DNA of 64,000 bases from NCBI GenBank assembly GCA_020073365.1, contig JAIQFL010000006.1:1-64000 (forward strand), written 5' to 3'. Position numbers and translations under genes: made by a program. Below, in pieces: positions 47,969 to 57,583 of the stretch. The notes under the pieces are model-generated. The model was not told the origin of the DNA. It ran no database searches and worked only from the letters and a program-made list of their open reading frames with translations. The stretch is from Terriglobia bacterium. Lineage in GTDB: Bacteria > Acidobacteriota > Terriglobia > Bryobacterales > Bryobacteraceae. The stretch's first letter is position 1; each line of letters opens with the position of its first letter.

Positions 47969-48238
47969 TAGTTCGATTCCACTTCCGCCACGAGCGCTTC
48001 CAGGAGACCGGCGTAGCATGCTCCCTCCGCTTTGCGAGCCAGGTTCGCAGGGTGCCGTACTCAGTGTGCTACGTGCCGCTCCAGGAACTCCGCCCGCGCG
48101 CGTTCCATCGACCCGCGGTCGGGGTTGCCGGCGTCAATCGAGTGCTCGATCCCTGCCAGGAATTCCAGTTGCGTGGGCAGGTGATCGGGCGCGGCTTGGG
48201 GGTGGATCTCCAGGCCGAAGTGCTGGTAGAAGAGCTTG
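47969..48238 (-). pseudogene. Partial decayed duplicate of the TorD-like chaperone gene
   Basis: Ungapped 270-nt match to 49182-49451 by eye. Trp to stop (CAC TGA GTA CGG) in the copy; 5' half missing. Confidence 0.85.
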
Positions 48239-48295
48239 CTCCGGCAGAGCCGACCCCGTGTCCGTCGCGCATAACGATGGTTGGAATTTCGACCA

Positions 48296-48787
48296 TTAAC
48301 CTGACTGGTCGCGGTATTGTCTGCGCACCAAAGCCTCGACCTCGCGAGCCAGGCGGAAGTCCGTGTCCCTGAGCTTCCTAAGCGCCGCATCGAAATCGAG
48401 GAAGCCCCGCAGGCCAGCATCGCGAATCACGCCCAGAAGCCCTGTGATCCGGATGCCTCGACGGTAAGCTTCCGCGCGCCCCTCTCCGTCGTCGATGATC
48501 AGCAGCGATCCAGGTGTCTGCTGAGCCAAAGCGATGGCTTCTCGTTCGCCGGGGTCCAGCAAAGCGAGTCGGGGATCGTCGGGAACCTCGACGGAGCGAA
48601 CTTCGATCCAGTCCGCATTGTTCTCAATCCAGCGACGAAGGAAAGACGGGGCGCCTTGATGGCGCATCTCCGAAGAAACGGTGAGCGGAACCACAATTCG
48701 TCCGTAGAGTTTGATCAACGCGTCCGCCACATCGATCTCGACTGCGTACTGGAGTGGAGACGTGTCGGCTATGACAATCACGGGCAA
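48296..48787 (-). CDS. DUF3368 (PIN-like) toxin-type protein
   Basis: VIADTSPLQYAVEIDVADALIKLYGRIVVP...LDPGEREAIALAQQ...LLIIDDGEGRAEAYRRGIRITGLLGVI. Confidence 0.85.
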   Translation of the reverse strand: MPVIVIADTSPLQYAVEIDVADALIKLYGRIVVPLTVSSEMRHQGAPSFLRRWIENNADWIEVRSVEVPDDPRLALLDPGEREAIALAQQTPGSLLIIDDGEGRAEAYRRGIRITGLLGVIRDAGLRGFLDFDAALRKLRDTDFRLAREVEALVRRQYRDQSG

Positions 48788-49062
48788 GCCCGGAGATGCT
48801 CAGCGCTCGCCTGACGGCTGGCCTCGTAGTCACGTTCCAGTTCCTCGGCAGTGTACTCCCGGAACACACCAGCCCGCTTGAGTAGCGCATCCAGATCAAA
48901 GCGGGTCTGCAGTCGCAGGACTTGGCGCACCTGCCAGCCCGTCAGCTTTCCTGAACGGTAGCTGTCGATGGCAAAGGCCTCAAGGACCCGGCGCGCAACA
49001 TCCCCGGAGGCATTCCGAATCTGGTCCGCGATCTCATCCGGCAATTCGATCGTGACTTCCAT
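48778..49062 (-). CDS. UPF0175 antitoxin-type protein
   Basis: VTIELPDEIADQI...VLEAFAIDSYRSGKLTGWQVRQVLRLQTRFDLDALLKRAGVFREYTAEELERDY; overlaps the DUF3368 gene. Confidence 0.85.
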   Translation of the reverse strand: MEVTIELPDEIADQIRNASGDVARRVLEAFAIDSYRSGKLTGWQVRQVLRLQTRFDLDALLKRAGVFREYTAEELERDYEASRQASAEHLRACP

Positions 49063-49180
49063 CGCTAGAAACCCCTGACATCATTGTGAGACCAGGCTCT
49101 GCCTTCTGTCCACTACTCTCCGCAACCCTCCTCGTGAAGATCGCCCTGGCCAACCGGTCCACCAGGACCCATATCATCAT

Positions 49181-49792
49181 TTAGTTCGATTCCACTGCCG
49201 CCGCGAGCGCTTCCAGCAGATCGGCGTAGCATGCCCCGTCGGCTTTACGAGCCAGGTTCGCGGTGTGACGCACCCAGTGTGCCACGTGCCGCGCCAGGAA
49301 CTCCGCCCGCGCGCGTTCCAGCGACTCGCGATCGGGGTTGCCGGCGTCGATGCAGTGGTCGAGCCAAGCCAAAAACTCCAGTTGCGTAAGCAGATGGTCG
49401 GGCGCAGCCTGAGGGTGGATCTCCATGCCGAAGTGCTGGTAGAAGAGCTTGTTCTCCAGCAACACGTCGCCGGCCGGCCGATTCAGCAGCCAGGCGCTCT
49501 CGAGCAGCGGGCAGCGGGGCTGCGGCAGTCCCGCCTCGAACAAGTCGATATAGAGGGCACGCAGTTCCTCCAAGGTGCCGGGAACATCCTCGCCGAGAGC
49601 CCGGAATCGAGCGAGATGGCGTTCGTCGGGGTAAGCCAGCGCGAAGCGGAATACGGCCCAGACGTTCAGCGAGGTCGATACCATATGGTGAAGTACTTTC
49701 TGCCGTCGCGGTCCTGTTGGCCGCCATTCCAGACGGCGACGGCGAGTGGTGTCCCTTCGGGCAAGACGGGCAGTAGCAGGGTGACCGTCCAC
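49181..49792 (-). CDS. TorD/DmsD/NarJ-like molybdoenzyme maturation chaperone
   Basis: NVWAVFRFALAYPDERHLARFRAL...LFEAGLPQPRCPLLESAW...ENKLFYQHFGMEIHPQAAPDHLLTQLEFLAWL. Confidence 0.85.
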   Translation of the reverse strand: MDGHPATARLARRDTTRRRRLEWRPTGPRRQKVLHHMVSTSLNVWAVFRFALAYPDERHLARFRALGEDVPGTLEELRALYIDLFEAGLPQPRCPLLESAWLLNRPAGDVLLENKLFYQHFGMEIHPQAAPDHLLTQLEFLAWLDHCIDAGNPDRESLERARAEFLARHVAHWVRHTANLARKADGACYADLLEALAAAVESN

Positions 49793-50355
49793 TTACCGTC
49801 CGCATATTGACCTTGCGCCGGGAATGCCTGCCCCGTGCGCCTGGTGGTTTCGCGTCCCGTCGCTTCCATCACGGCGGCGCCGCGGGTGGAGTCCCAGAAG
49901 AAGATGCGAACGGGATGCGCGGCATCGCCCATTTGCAGCGAGGGACTCACATCGCCGGTGAGGGGTTTGGCGGGGATCATCACGGCACACGCGTCGGAGA
50001 AGCGGCCGGTGGCCTCAGACTGCTTCACCAGCGCGTCGCCCTGCCAGGTGCGTTCCGCTTTGGGAATTGCGGAAGTATCGTGCGTCTTGTCGGCCCACTC
50101 GAGCCGGATCGACGTCCCGCCCGCATCGCGCAGTATCTGCAACTGGACCGACGGGATCTCTAGCGCAGCCGGCGCATCCGTGGAATAGAGCGGAGGCGTG
50201 CGGTGCAGGGCCAGCGTCATTGGCGCGGCGGATTTCCACCCAGCGGCGGAAGGATCGGGAGCGCTCTGCGCAAACGCGGCCGAGCAGCAAATCAGAGCAA
50301 TAGCGCGCGCCAGTTGTCGCTGGAGAACTGGGCGTGAGTAAGCGAGGCGTCTCAT
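49666..50355 (-). CDS. Ethylbenzene-dehydrogenase-like heme b (gamma) subunit of a type II DMSO reductase-family enzyme
   Basis: VQLQILRDAGGTSIRLEWADKTHDTS...DACAVMIPAK...YADGKWTVTLLLPVLPEGTPLAVAVWNGGQQDRDGRKYFTIWY; adjacent to beta and alpha. Confidence 0.83.
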   Translation of the reverse strand: MRRLAYSRPVLQRQLARAIALICCSAAFAQSAPDPSAAGWKSAAPMTLALHRTPPLYSTDAPAALEIPSVQLQILRDAGGTSIRLEWADKTHDTSAIPKAERTWQGDALVKQSEATGRFSDACAVMIPAKPLTGDVSPSLQMGDAAHPVRIFFWDSTRGAAVMEATGRETTRRTGQAFPAQGQYADGKWTVTLLLPVLPEGTPLAVAVWNGGQQDRDGRKYFTIWYRPR

Positions 50356-51368
50356 GCTTTTCTGGCTCCCTGGATTTGGATCAGGTCCTCGTGCTTCGGG
50401 ATCTGGTAACGGACCTGGTCGTCGCGCCCGATCAGGAGTTGCAGCACATCGCTCGTGCCCCCGTTCTGAGCGTGGCGCAACTCGCCCTCCAGGCGCCGGA
50501 TGACGTCCACCACTTCGTCGCCGAACAGGTACTGCAAGTAGTCCATGGGCATCCGCGGATCGTCGAGCACGCTCTTGCCGTAGCTGCCGGTGCGCGGCGG
50601 GTTGAAGGGCGGCACGTAGAACACATTGGGCTCGGTGCCTTTTTCGGGGAACAGACCCAGCGCCACGCGATACACGTGCACCAGTTTGTGGACGGCGGAA
50701 GCCGGGTCGTCGAGGAAGCCGACGAAGCGCAGGCGGCCTGGACACTGCTTAGCGCAGGCATTGACCTCGCCCTTCTCGATGCGCGGGTAGCAGAAGATGC
50801 ACTTCTGCGCCTTGCCCAGCAGCTCGTTGAAATAGATCTTCTTATACGGACAGGCGCGCATGCAGTAGCGGTAGCCTTCGCAGCGCTCCTGGTCCACCAG
50901 CACGATGCCGTCCTCGGTCCGTTTGTAGATGGCATTGCGCGGGCAGGCGGCCAGGCAGGCCGGGTTGGTGCAGTGGTTGCACAGCCGCGGCAGGTAAAAG
51001 TAGTAGTTCTCCCCCAGCATCAGCGCGCCCACGTCCTCATCCCAGTTCGGCGTATTGCGCACTTCCTCCTGGGGCATAGCCTGCAACCCGCCTTCGAACA
51101 GGCGCTCGGCGTAGTTGTATTCGAACGTCTGCCCGTAGTCCTCTTTCGTGGGAATCTCCGAAGGCCGCAGTTTGCCGTCTTCGAAGCCGCCGCCGATTTT
51201 GTCCCAATTACGCGGGTAGCCTTGCCCGGGGCGGGTCTCGACGTTGTTCCAGTACATGTAGTCCATGCCGTCGCCATCGGTCCACAGCTTCTTGCACGCC
51301 ATGGTACAGGTCTGGCAGCCGAGGCACTTGTTGAGGTCGAGCACCATCGAAATCTGATGTTCCGGCAT
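50352..51368 (-). CDS. Iron-sulfur beta subunit (NarH/DdhB/EbdB-like)
   Basis: DLNKCLGCQTCTMACKKLW; CNHCTNPACLAACPRNAIYKR; CEGYRYCMRACPYKKIYFN; CIFCYPRIEKGEVNACAKQCPGRLRFVG. Confidence 0.92.
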   Translation of the reverse strand: MPEHQISMVLDLNKCLGCQTCTMACKKLWTDGDGMDYMYWNNVETRPGQGYPRNWDKIGGGFEDGKLRPSEIPTKEDYGQTFEYNYAERLFEGGLQAMPQEEVRNTPNWDEDVGALMLGENYYFYLPRLCNHCTNPACLAACPRNAIYKRTEDGIVLVDQERCEGYRYCMRACPYKKIYFNELLGKAQKCIFCYPRIEKGEVNACAKQCPGRLRFVGFLDDPASAVHKLVHVYRVALGLFPEKGTEPNVFYVPPFNPPRTGSYGKSVLDDPRMPMDYLQYLFGDEVVDVIRRLEGELRHAQNGGTSDVLQLLIGRDDQVRYQIPKHEDLIQIQGARKA

Positions 51369-51370
51369 GC

Positions 51371-54124
51371 TTATGCTTTCCCCTTCCCCGCCCGGCGGAT
51401 GGTCCGCAGGTCGGATACCGTGGGCGTGTACTTCACGATGTCCACGCGCACGTCGCGGTTATTGCCGGTGGGTCCCCAGTAGTTCAGGCGGAAGTTGACG
51501 TGGCCGTATCCGCCCACCAGTTGCGTGGGCTTGATCTTGATCACGATGGGCGATTGCCACCCGCCCTGGAGGAAGCCCAGGTACCGCTCCCAGCCGTGGT
51601 ACATGGTCAGCCGTTTGCGTTTTTCGCCGGGCAGGATCTGTACTTTGCTGACGAAACTCCCGTTGTCGTTGAACACCTTGACCCAGTCGTTGTCCTGGAT
51701 GTTGCGCGTCTTGGCGTCGTCCGGATGGATGTACACGATGGGGATGCCGCGCTGCAGCCGCAGTTGATACCGCGCGTCGCGCCACGTGGAATGGATGGAC
51801 CACCGGCCGTGCGGCGTGTTCCAGAAGAACGGATATTTGACGCTATCGCCGAGCGGCTCCTTATAGACCGGAAGCTGCTCGCCGAAATCCAGGAACCACG
51901 GGTGGTCCAGGTAGAACTGCTGCCGCCCGGTGAGGGTGCGCCACGGGCGCTTGTTCTCCACCTGGTGCTGAAACGGCGTGTAGGCCTGGCCCGGCTTGAT
52001 GTCGCTGTTCCACGCTTCCTCGTCGATCTTGCGGAAGCGCTGCGGGTGCTGCTTGAGCTCCTCGAAGGTCATGCCCTTCGTCTCAGGCGAATTGGAGAGG
52101 ATGAAGTTGGCTCCGTCCTCCGGTTGCTGGAACTGGCCGTTGCCGCTCCACAGGTCGTAGGTCTTGGTGAAGTCGCGGTTCCAGTCGAACTGCGCATCGT
52201 GGTACGGCGCCAGCTTCCGTTCCGCCGCGAGTTGGGACATCTTCTTGGCGAGGTCGCGGAAGATCTCCCAATCCGGCTTGGAGTCGTACAGCGGATCGAG
52301 CACCTTGTTAAAAGGATGAACGTAACTGTGACAGTCCGTGGTGCTGATGTCGGACTTCTCGTAGTAGCTGGCCGCCGGCAGAACCACGTCGGAGTGCAAC
52401 GCCGTGGTGTCCATGCGGTAGTTCAGATCGACGATGAGGTCCAGGTCCTTCCACAGCGATTTCAGGATGTACTCGTTGCCCTTGGCCTGGTTCAGGTAGT
52501 TGGCGCGCCACACGATCAGCGCGCGCGGCTTCTGGCTGCGATTCTTCGGATAGATCGGCATCCAGCCGTTCTTGACGCTCTCCTCGATGTAGTGTTCGAT
52601 GGGCTTGCCGTTGTACAGGTGCGGGTCGCGGTTGGAAGAGTGTGTGTAAGTCCACAGCGTCATGTTCTGCATGCGCTGCTTCTTCGCGCCCTCCGGGAAG
52701 GAGTAGGCGCGGAACCCGCGCTCCGGCCAGACGCGCTCCTGCCCCACGTAGTGGTTGAAACCGCCGCCGTTCTTTCCGGTGTTCCCGGTGAGCGCCACCA
52801 GCAGGATGAAACTGCGGTTCATGAGATCGTTGTGGAACCAGTGATTGGTCCCCGCCCCGTGAATGATCATGGCGGGCTTGCGCGTGGCGAACTCGTGTGC
52901 GAACTGGCGGATGTCGTTGAGCGCCAGGCCAGTGGTCTGGGCGACCGACTCCAGGGTGTAGGGCGCCAGTTTCTGGCGGAGCAGTTCGAAGACCGTGGTG
53001 ACCTCGCCATCGGAGTAGTGCAGATCGGGATCGGCGCCCGCAAGCGCGATGGTCTTCTGTGTGGAGCCCATCGAGCCGGGAGCTTCGTGACGCTGGCCGC
53101 TCCTGGCATCCTGGAAGAAGAACCGGTCGGCCACGTTGGGCGGCCGCACGAAGAGGTTGGTCCGTTTGTCAACCAGCAATGCCAGGTCGGTCTGCTCCTT
53201 CACGTAGGGCGCGTCGTAGAGATTGTTGTCGATGATGTACCTGGCGACGCCCAGCGCCAGCGCGGCATCGGTGCCGGGTTGAATGGCCAGGAACAGGTCG
53301 GTGTGCACCATCGACGAGTTGAAGTCGGGCGAAATGCCCACGATCTTGGCGCCGTTGTAGCGGGCTTCGAAGGCGAAGTGCGCATCGGGAATGCGCGTCT
53401 GCGAGATGTTGCTGCCCCACAGCACGATGTACCTGGAGTTGAACCAGTCGGCGCACTCGCAGGATTCCGTTTGCACGCCCCAGGTGAGCGGCTCGCCCGG
53501 CGGCAGGTCGCAATACCAGTCGTAGAAGGAGCAGAACACTCCGCCTGTATAGTGCGCGAAGCGCGAACCCGCCGCGAACGAAACGGGACTCATGGCGGGA
53601 ATCACGCTGAAGTACGTATTGGTGTCGGGACCGTAGGTGTAGATGTTATCGAGCAGCTTGCCGGCGATCAGCGTGAGCGCCTCGTCCCAGGTGGCTTTGC
53701 GCCACTTCCCCTCGCCTCTTTCGCCGGCGCGGATCAAAGGCGACCGCAGCCGCTGCGGTCCGTAGACGTACTCCGTAAAGCAGGCGCCCTTCTGGCAGCC
53801 GCGCGGGTTGTAGTCCGGCAGATTGGCGGAGATGCGCGGGTAGTCGGCGGCCTGCTCTTCGCGAATCATGACGCCGTTGCGCACGTAGACGTTCCAACTG
53901 CAGGAGCCGGTGCAGTTGGCCGAATGGGTGGAGCGCACTACCTTGTCCCAGGTCCACTGCTTGCGGTACAGGTCTTCCCAGTTGCGGTACGGGTAGACGT
54001 GCAGCGGATCGAGCGGGCCGGTGAAGGCCTCGAGGGCAGGCTTCTCGCTCTTCCGGCAGCCGGGGATGGAAGCGCCCAGGGCAGCGAGGGCGCCAAGCTT
54101 CAGGAAATCGCGTCGGTTGCTCAT
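51371..54124 (-). CDS. Molybdopterin catalytic alpha subunit, type II DMSO reductase family, Tat-exported
   Basis: SNRRDFLKLG Tat motif; HSANCTGSCSWNVYVRNG; YNPRGCQKGACF; SFYDWYCDLPPGEPLTWG (NarG-type Asp-ligand region); WGSNISQTRIPDAHF. Confidence 0.92.
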   Translation of the reverse strand: MSNRRDFLKLGALAALGASIPGCRKSEKPALEAFTGPLDPLHVYPYRNWEDLYRKQWTWDKVVRSTHSANCTGSCSWNVYVRNGVMIREEQAADYPRISANLPDYNPRGCQKGACFTEYVYGPQRLRSPLIRAGERGEGKWRKATWDEALTLIAGKLLDNIYTYGPDTNTYFSVIPAMSPVSFAAGSRFAHYTGGVFCSFYDWYCDLPPGEPLTWGVQTESCECADWFNSRYIVLWGSNISQTRIPDAHFAFEARYNGAKIVGISPDFNSSMVHTDLFLAIQPGTDAALALGVARYIIDNNLYDAPYVKEQTDLALLVDKRTNLFVRPPNVADRFFFQDARSGQRHEAPGSMGSTQKTIALAGADPDLHYSDGEVTTVFELLRQKLAPYTLESVAQTTGLALNDIRQFAHEFATRKPAMIIHGAGTNHWFHNDLMNRSFILLVALTGNTGKNGGGFNHYVGQERVWPERGFRAYSFPEGAKKQRMQNMTLWTYTHSSNRDPHLYNGKPIEHYIEESVKNGWMPIYPKNRSQKPRALIVWRANYLNQAKGNEYILKSLWKDLDLIVDLNYRMDTTALHSDVVLPAASYYEKSDISTTDCHSYVHPFNKVLDPLYDSKPDWEIFRDLAKKMSQLAAERKLAPYHDAQFDWNRDFTKTYDLWSGNGQFQQPEDGANFILSNSPETKGMTFEELKQHPQRFRKIDEEAWNSDIKPGQAYTPFQHQVENKRPWRTLTGRQQFYLDHPWFLDFGEQLPVYKEPLGDSVKYPFFWNTPHGRWSIHSTWRDARYQLRLQRGIPIVYIHPDDAKTRNIQDNDWVKVFNDNGSFVSKVQILPGEKRKRLTMYHGWERYLGFLQGGWQSPIVIKIKPTQLVGGYGHVNFRLNYWGPTGNNRDVRVDIVKYTPTVSDLRTIRRAGKGKA

Positions 54125-55584
54125 GGGTGCCTCTTTCCGGCTGACCACACAGGCAGGAATGCCTGTGTCACTGGCGGCTGCCATTTCCGGATAAACGCCA
54201 GCAGGTCGCCGATGTCCGATTCGCTGAAGCCGGAGCGGCCGAATGCCGGCATGGGCGTGTTCTCACGGCCCACGCGGATGGTCTGGGCGATAAACGCATC
54301 GCTGGCCGCGCGCTGGAAAACCGGGTTGGCCAGCGCGGGCGCGATGAGCCCCTTGCCGTCCATTCCATGGCATCCGGCGCACTCCTGGGCGAAGAGCGTG
54401 GCCCCCCGCGCAGCGTCACCGTGCGGCGGAGCGGCCGGCAGGGGCACGGCGGGCGCCGAAGTTCGAAGGTACGCCACCAGCGCGGCCGTTTCCACATCGC
54501 TCAACCCGCCAGCCTTGGGCCCCCACCCCGGCATGCGCGTGCCGGGACGTCCCTCGCGGATATTCTCGGCCAGGCATTCGTCGTCTTCGGTGCGGACGAA
54601 TGCCGCGTTTCGAATTCCGGGGACGAAGCGCTGGAACTTCTTGTCCCAACGCGAGTGCAGGCCGGTATCGTGGCAGGCGGCGCAGTAGCGGTGGTAGAGC
54701 ACGGCTCCGTCGGGCGCGGCGGGGTGGAGTCGCGCGTACTGCTGGTCGATCTTGTCGGGCGCCAGGTATTCCGCCGGCAGGTCGCGCTCGCGCAGCGACA
54801 GCATGTATACGGTCAGCGCTTCCACTTGCGGGTGCGAGAGCGCCGGCGCCGGCATCAGGCTGCCTGGCACAATCCCCGCTGGATCGCGGAAGTGCTCCGC
54901 CATCCAGTTCCAATTGGTCTGCGATCCCTGGAGGTGCGCGCGCACGAACTGGTGCTTGGTCTTGAGGCCCACGTTGTCCAGGGCGGGGCCGAGTTGCCCG
55001 CCTTTGCCGTTGAGCTTGTGGCAGCCGTTGCAGCCCTTCTCCTCGAAGAGTTTCCCGCCCAGCACCAGCTTGTCGGCCGCGCCGGCGGGCAGCGCGCGCG
55101 GGTCGTGGCAGGAGGCGCAGGTCGCCTCGGTCAGGGACGCCGGCAACAGCGGGTAGTCCCAGAAGTAATCCTCGGCTTTGGCCTCTTCGAAGTTGAGCGC
55201 CGCGCCCTGCCCTTGATGGCATACGGTACAACCGAATTTCTCCACCCGGTGGATGGCCAGCAGGCGCTTCGGATGGACGCGGTGCGGATTGGGCGCGTCC
55301 GTCATGCGGGGGTCATCGATCCCCAGATGGCAGGACACGCAGCGGTCCACGGTGTGCAAGGCCGGAACCGTCACCTGGCGGATTTCAATCGGCAGGTTGC
55401 GCGCAGCCGCCCGCGAGGCGTCGTCCTTCGCCTTGGCTTCGAGAATTCCGCGGAATACGGCCTGGTGCCCGCGCCAGTCGGCCGAGATGTTCTCGCGGAC
55501 CGCGGCCGCAACCAGGAATCCGATGCTGACCACCGAGCAGATGACCGTGGCCCACTTATAAGGACGGGATGGATCACCAGACAT
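54121..55584 (-). CDS. Membrane-anchored hexaheme cytochrome c
   Basis: N-terminal TM and six CxxCH motifs (CVSCH, CTVCH, CASCH, CNGCH, CAACH, CAGCH). Confidence 0.9.
   Translation of the reverse strand: MSGDPSRPYKWATVICSVVSIGFLVAAAVRENISADWRGHQAVFRGILEAKAKDDASRAAARNLPIEIRQVTVPALHTVDRCVSCHLGIDDPRMTDAPNPHRVHPKRLLAIHRVEKFGCTVCHQGQGAALNFEEAKAEDYFWDYPLLPASLTEATCASCHDPRALPAGAADKLVLGGKLFEEKGCNGCHKLNGKGGQLGPALDNVGLKTKHQFVRAHLQGSQTNWNWMAEHFRDPAGIVPGSLMPAPALSHPQVEALTVYMLSLRERDLPAEYLAPDKIDQQYARLHPAAPDGAVLYHRYCAACHDTGLHSRWDKKFQRFVPGIRNAAFVRTEDDECLAENIREGRPGTRMPGWGPKAGGLSDVETAALVAYLRTSAPAVPLPAAPPHGDAARGATLFAQECAGCHGMDGKGLIAPALANPVFQRAASDAFIAQTIRVGRENTPMPAFGRSGFSESDIGDLLAFIRKWQPPVTQAFLPVWSAGKRHP
54147..54168 (+). 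repeat. Palindromic element ACACAGGC-AGGAAT-GCCTGTGT inside the 3' end of the cytochrome c CDS
   Basis: Near-identical to the reverse complement of 6923-6944; encodes tail VTQAFLPVW. Confidence 0.85.
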
Positions 55585-55593
55585 TCATTCCTC

Positions 55594-57123
55594 CTAATGC
55601 GTGGGCCATTGGCTGGGCCACCAGTAGAACTGCCAGTTGGGGCCGCGGAAGATGGAGCCCATCGCGGTCAAGACCACGAAGCCCGCCAGGAAGCAGGTGA
55701 ACAGGGCCACCGCCGCAAGCCGGATGTTTCCGGTCCGGCGTAGCACCCACACAGACCAGGCCGAATACATCGCCACAATCACGGTGGCCGGATTGAGAAT
55801 AATGATGGCGATCTGTGGGATGGTGGGAAACCAGGCCCGCAGCCATCCAAAGTTGACGGTGAAAGTGAGCAGCGCCAGCACGCTCGCCAGACCATACACC
55901 AGCGACTGCCAGAACGTCCGCTGCCCCGCCGGACCACCGAACCAGACGCCCACCCCGCGCGGGTCGCGGTCGAGGTACGGAATGAGTCCGAGTCCCACCA
56001 GTACAATCGCAGGGATGCCGACCCCGCCCATGAACGCGGAGTAGGAGACCAATTCCTGCAGCCCCAGAAAATACCACGGGGCCTTGGCCGGGTTTTCGGG
56101 AATCGCGGGATTGGCCATCTCCTTCAGCGGCGCATCGAAGAAGTAACTCAGGACGAGGGTGACCGCGATGGTAAACATGAAAGCCGCGATCTCCGCCCAC
56201 ATCAGGTTCGGCCAACTGGAGACGGTGCCCTCGGGCGCGCGCCCCACCACCGGGGTGCGGCCCCGCACCACGGCCATCAGCCCGTAGGTCTTGGTGGGGG
56301 CGAAGACCTCGACGTCACGGCCGCCGATGCGCGCCGGCGGGCTCGGCAGCGATTCATCGCGCGAGAGGCCTCCATCCTTGCGCACGCGCCAGAAGTGCAC
56401 GCCCATCAGGGCGGTCAGCGCCAGCGGCAGCACCGCTACGTGCAAAACGTAGAACCGGATCAGGGCTTCCTGGCCGACGTAATTCGCGCCCAGCAACAGT
56501 TGCTTCTGGAAGCGGCCCGGATCGAACCATTGGGTGATACCGATGGCGTCGGTCACTTCGCGCGGCGAGTTGGCGATGTTGGCGCCGATGGTGATCGCCC
56601 AATAAGCGAGCTGGTCCCAAGGGAGCAGGTAACCGGTGAAGCTCAGCCCGAGGGTCATCACCAGCAGGGCCAGGCCGACCAGCCAGTTGAATTCGCGCGG
56701 CCGCTTGTAGGACCCGGTGTAAAACACGCGCGCCATGTGAAGGAAGACCGCCAGCACCATGAGATGGGCACCCCAGCGGTGGATGTTGCGGATGAACCTC
56801 CCGGCCGGCACAACGTAGTGAATGTCCTTGACCGAGTTGTATGCCAGTTCGGCGCCGGGCTTGTAGTAGACCATTAACAGAATGCCCGTGAGCGTCAGGA
56901 CCACGAAGGACGCCGTGAGGATGAGGCCCAGCCCGAATGTGTAGGTGAAGCGCAGCGAGTGGCGATGCACGCGCACGCTTTGCATGTGAAGGAAGAGATT
57001 GTGAAAGGTGCTTTGCGAGCTCTCGCGGTCCGTCTCAGGCATTTTGCCGTTGCGCAGCATGGACTCGCGGATGTGCCGCGGCGCCTCCTTGAGATTCTTC
57101 AGAAATTCTTTGGTTGGCGTCAT
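55594..57123 (-). CDS. Cytochrome b (b6 plus subunit IV-like, fused) of a Rieske/cyt b complex
   Basis: HRHSLRFTYTFGLGLIL...NIHRWGAHLMVLAVFLHMARVFYTGSYKRPREFNW; FTGYLLPWDQLAYWA; NPAKAPWYFLGLQEL. Confidence 0.92.
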   Translation of the reverse strand: MTPTKEFLKNLKEAPRHIRESMLRNGKMPETDRESSQSTFHNLFLHMQSVRVHRHSLRFTYTFGLGLILTASFVVLTLTGILLMVYYKPGAELAYNSVKDIHYVVPAGRFIRNIHRWGAHLMVLAVFLHMARVFYTGSYKRPREFNWLVGLALLVMTLGLSFTGYLLPWDQLAYWAITIGANIANSPREVTDAIGITQWFDPGRFQKQLLLGANYVGQEALIRFYVLHVAVLPLALTALMGVHFWRVRKDGGLSRDESLPSPPARIGGRDVEVFAPTKTYGLMAVVRGRTPVVGRAPEGTVSSWPNLMWAEIAAFMFTIAVTLVLSYFFDAPLKEMANPAIPENPAKAPWYFLGLQELVSYSAFMGGVGIPAIVLVGLGLIPYLDRDPRGVGVWFGGPAGQRTFWQSLVYGLASVLALLTFTVNFGWLRAWFPTIPQIAIIILNPATVIVAMYSAWSVWVLRRTGNIRLAAVALFTCFLAGFVVLTAMGSIFRGPNWQFYWWPSQWPTH

Positions 57124-57127
57124 GGCT

Positions 57128-57583
57128 TCACACCCGGAACGTGGTTCCTTTCGGCACTTGCGATTCGGCATTCACCTGCAACTGCCCATCGGGCGACATC
57201 ACAATTTCGAGCCACGGTAGCGCGGCCGGCGCCGGGCCTCCGACCACCGTGCCATCGGTGCTGAAACGCGACCCGTGGCACGGGCAAGCGAAGCCCTCGC
57301 CTTCGGTGTGAGCGACCACGCACCCCAGGTGCGTGCAGACCGAGGAGATGGCGTGAAAGCCTTGCTCGTCGCGAAAGAGGAAGAACCCGCCGGCTTCCAT
57401 GCGAGTGGCGGAACCAACGGCATACTGCGCGGGGTCTCCCAGTTTGAAGACGCGCATGGGACCCGGCAGTACGGCGGGTTTGGGCAGCCGCATGACGCCG
57501 GCGAGCGCGGTGCCCATGGCGGCCACGGCGCTCCACAGGGCGGCGAGCCCGAGAAAGTCGCGGCGTTTGGGGGGATCAGGCAT
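57128..57583 (-). CDS. Rieske [2Fe-2S] protein
   Basis: CTHLGCVVAHTEGEGFACPCHGSRFSTDGTVVGGPAPAALPW; Tat-like N-term PKRRDFLGLAAL. Confidence 0.92.
   Translation of the reverse strand: MPDPPKRRDFLGLAALWSAVAAMGTALAGVMRLPKPAVLPGPMRVFKLGDPAQYAVGSATRMEAGGFFLFRDEQGFHAISSVCTHLGCVVAHTEGEGFACPCHGSRFSTDGTVVGGPAPAALPWLEIVMSPDGQLQVNAESQVPKGTTFRV

Noticed and set aside
48069-48296. Short minus ORFs in the TorD copy as genuine small proteins
   Set aside because: They are fragments or shifted frames of the decayed TorD duplicate.
51500-54688. 1062-aa plus-strand ORF opposite the Mo alpha subunit
   Set aside because: Antisense open frame caused by codon bias; the minus strand encodes an unmistakable molybdoenzyme.
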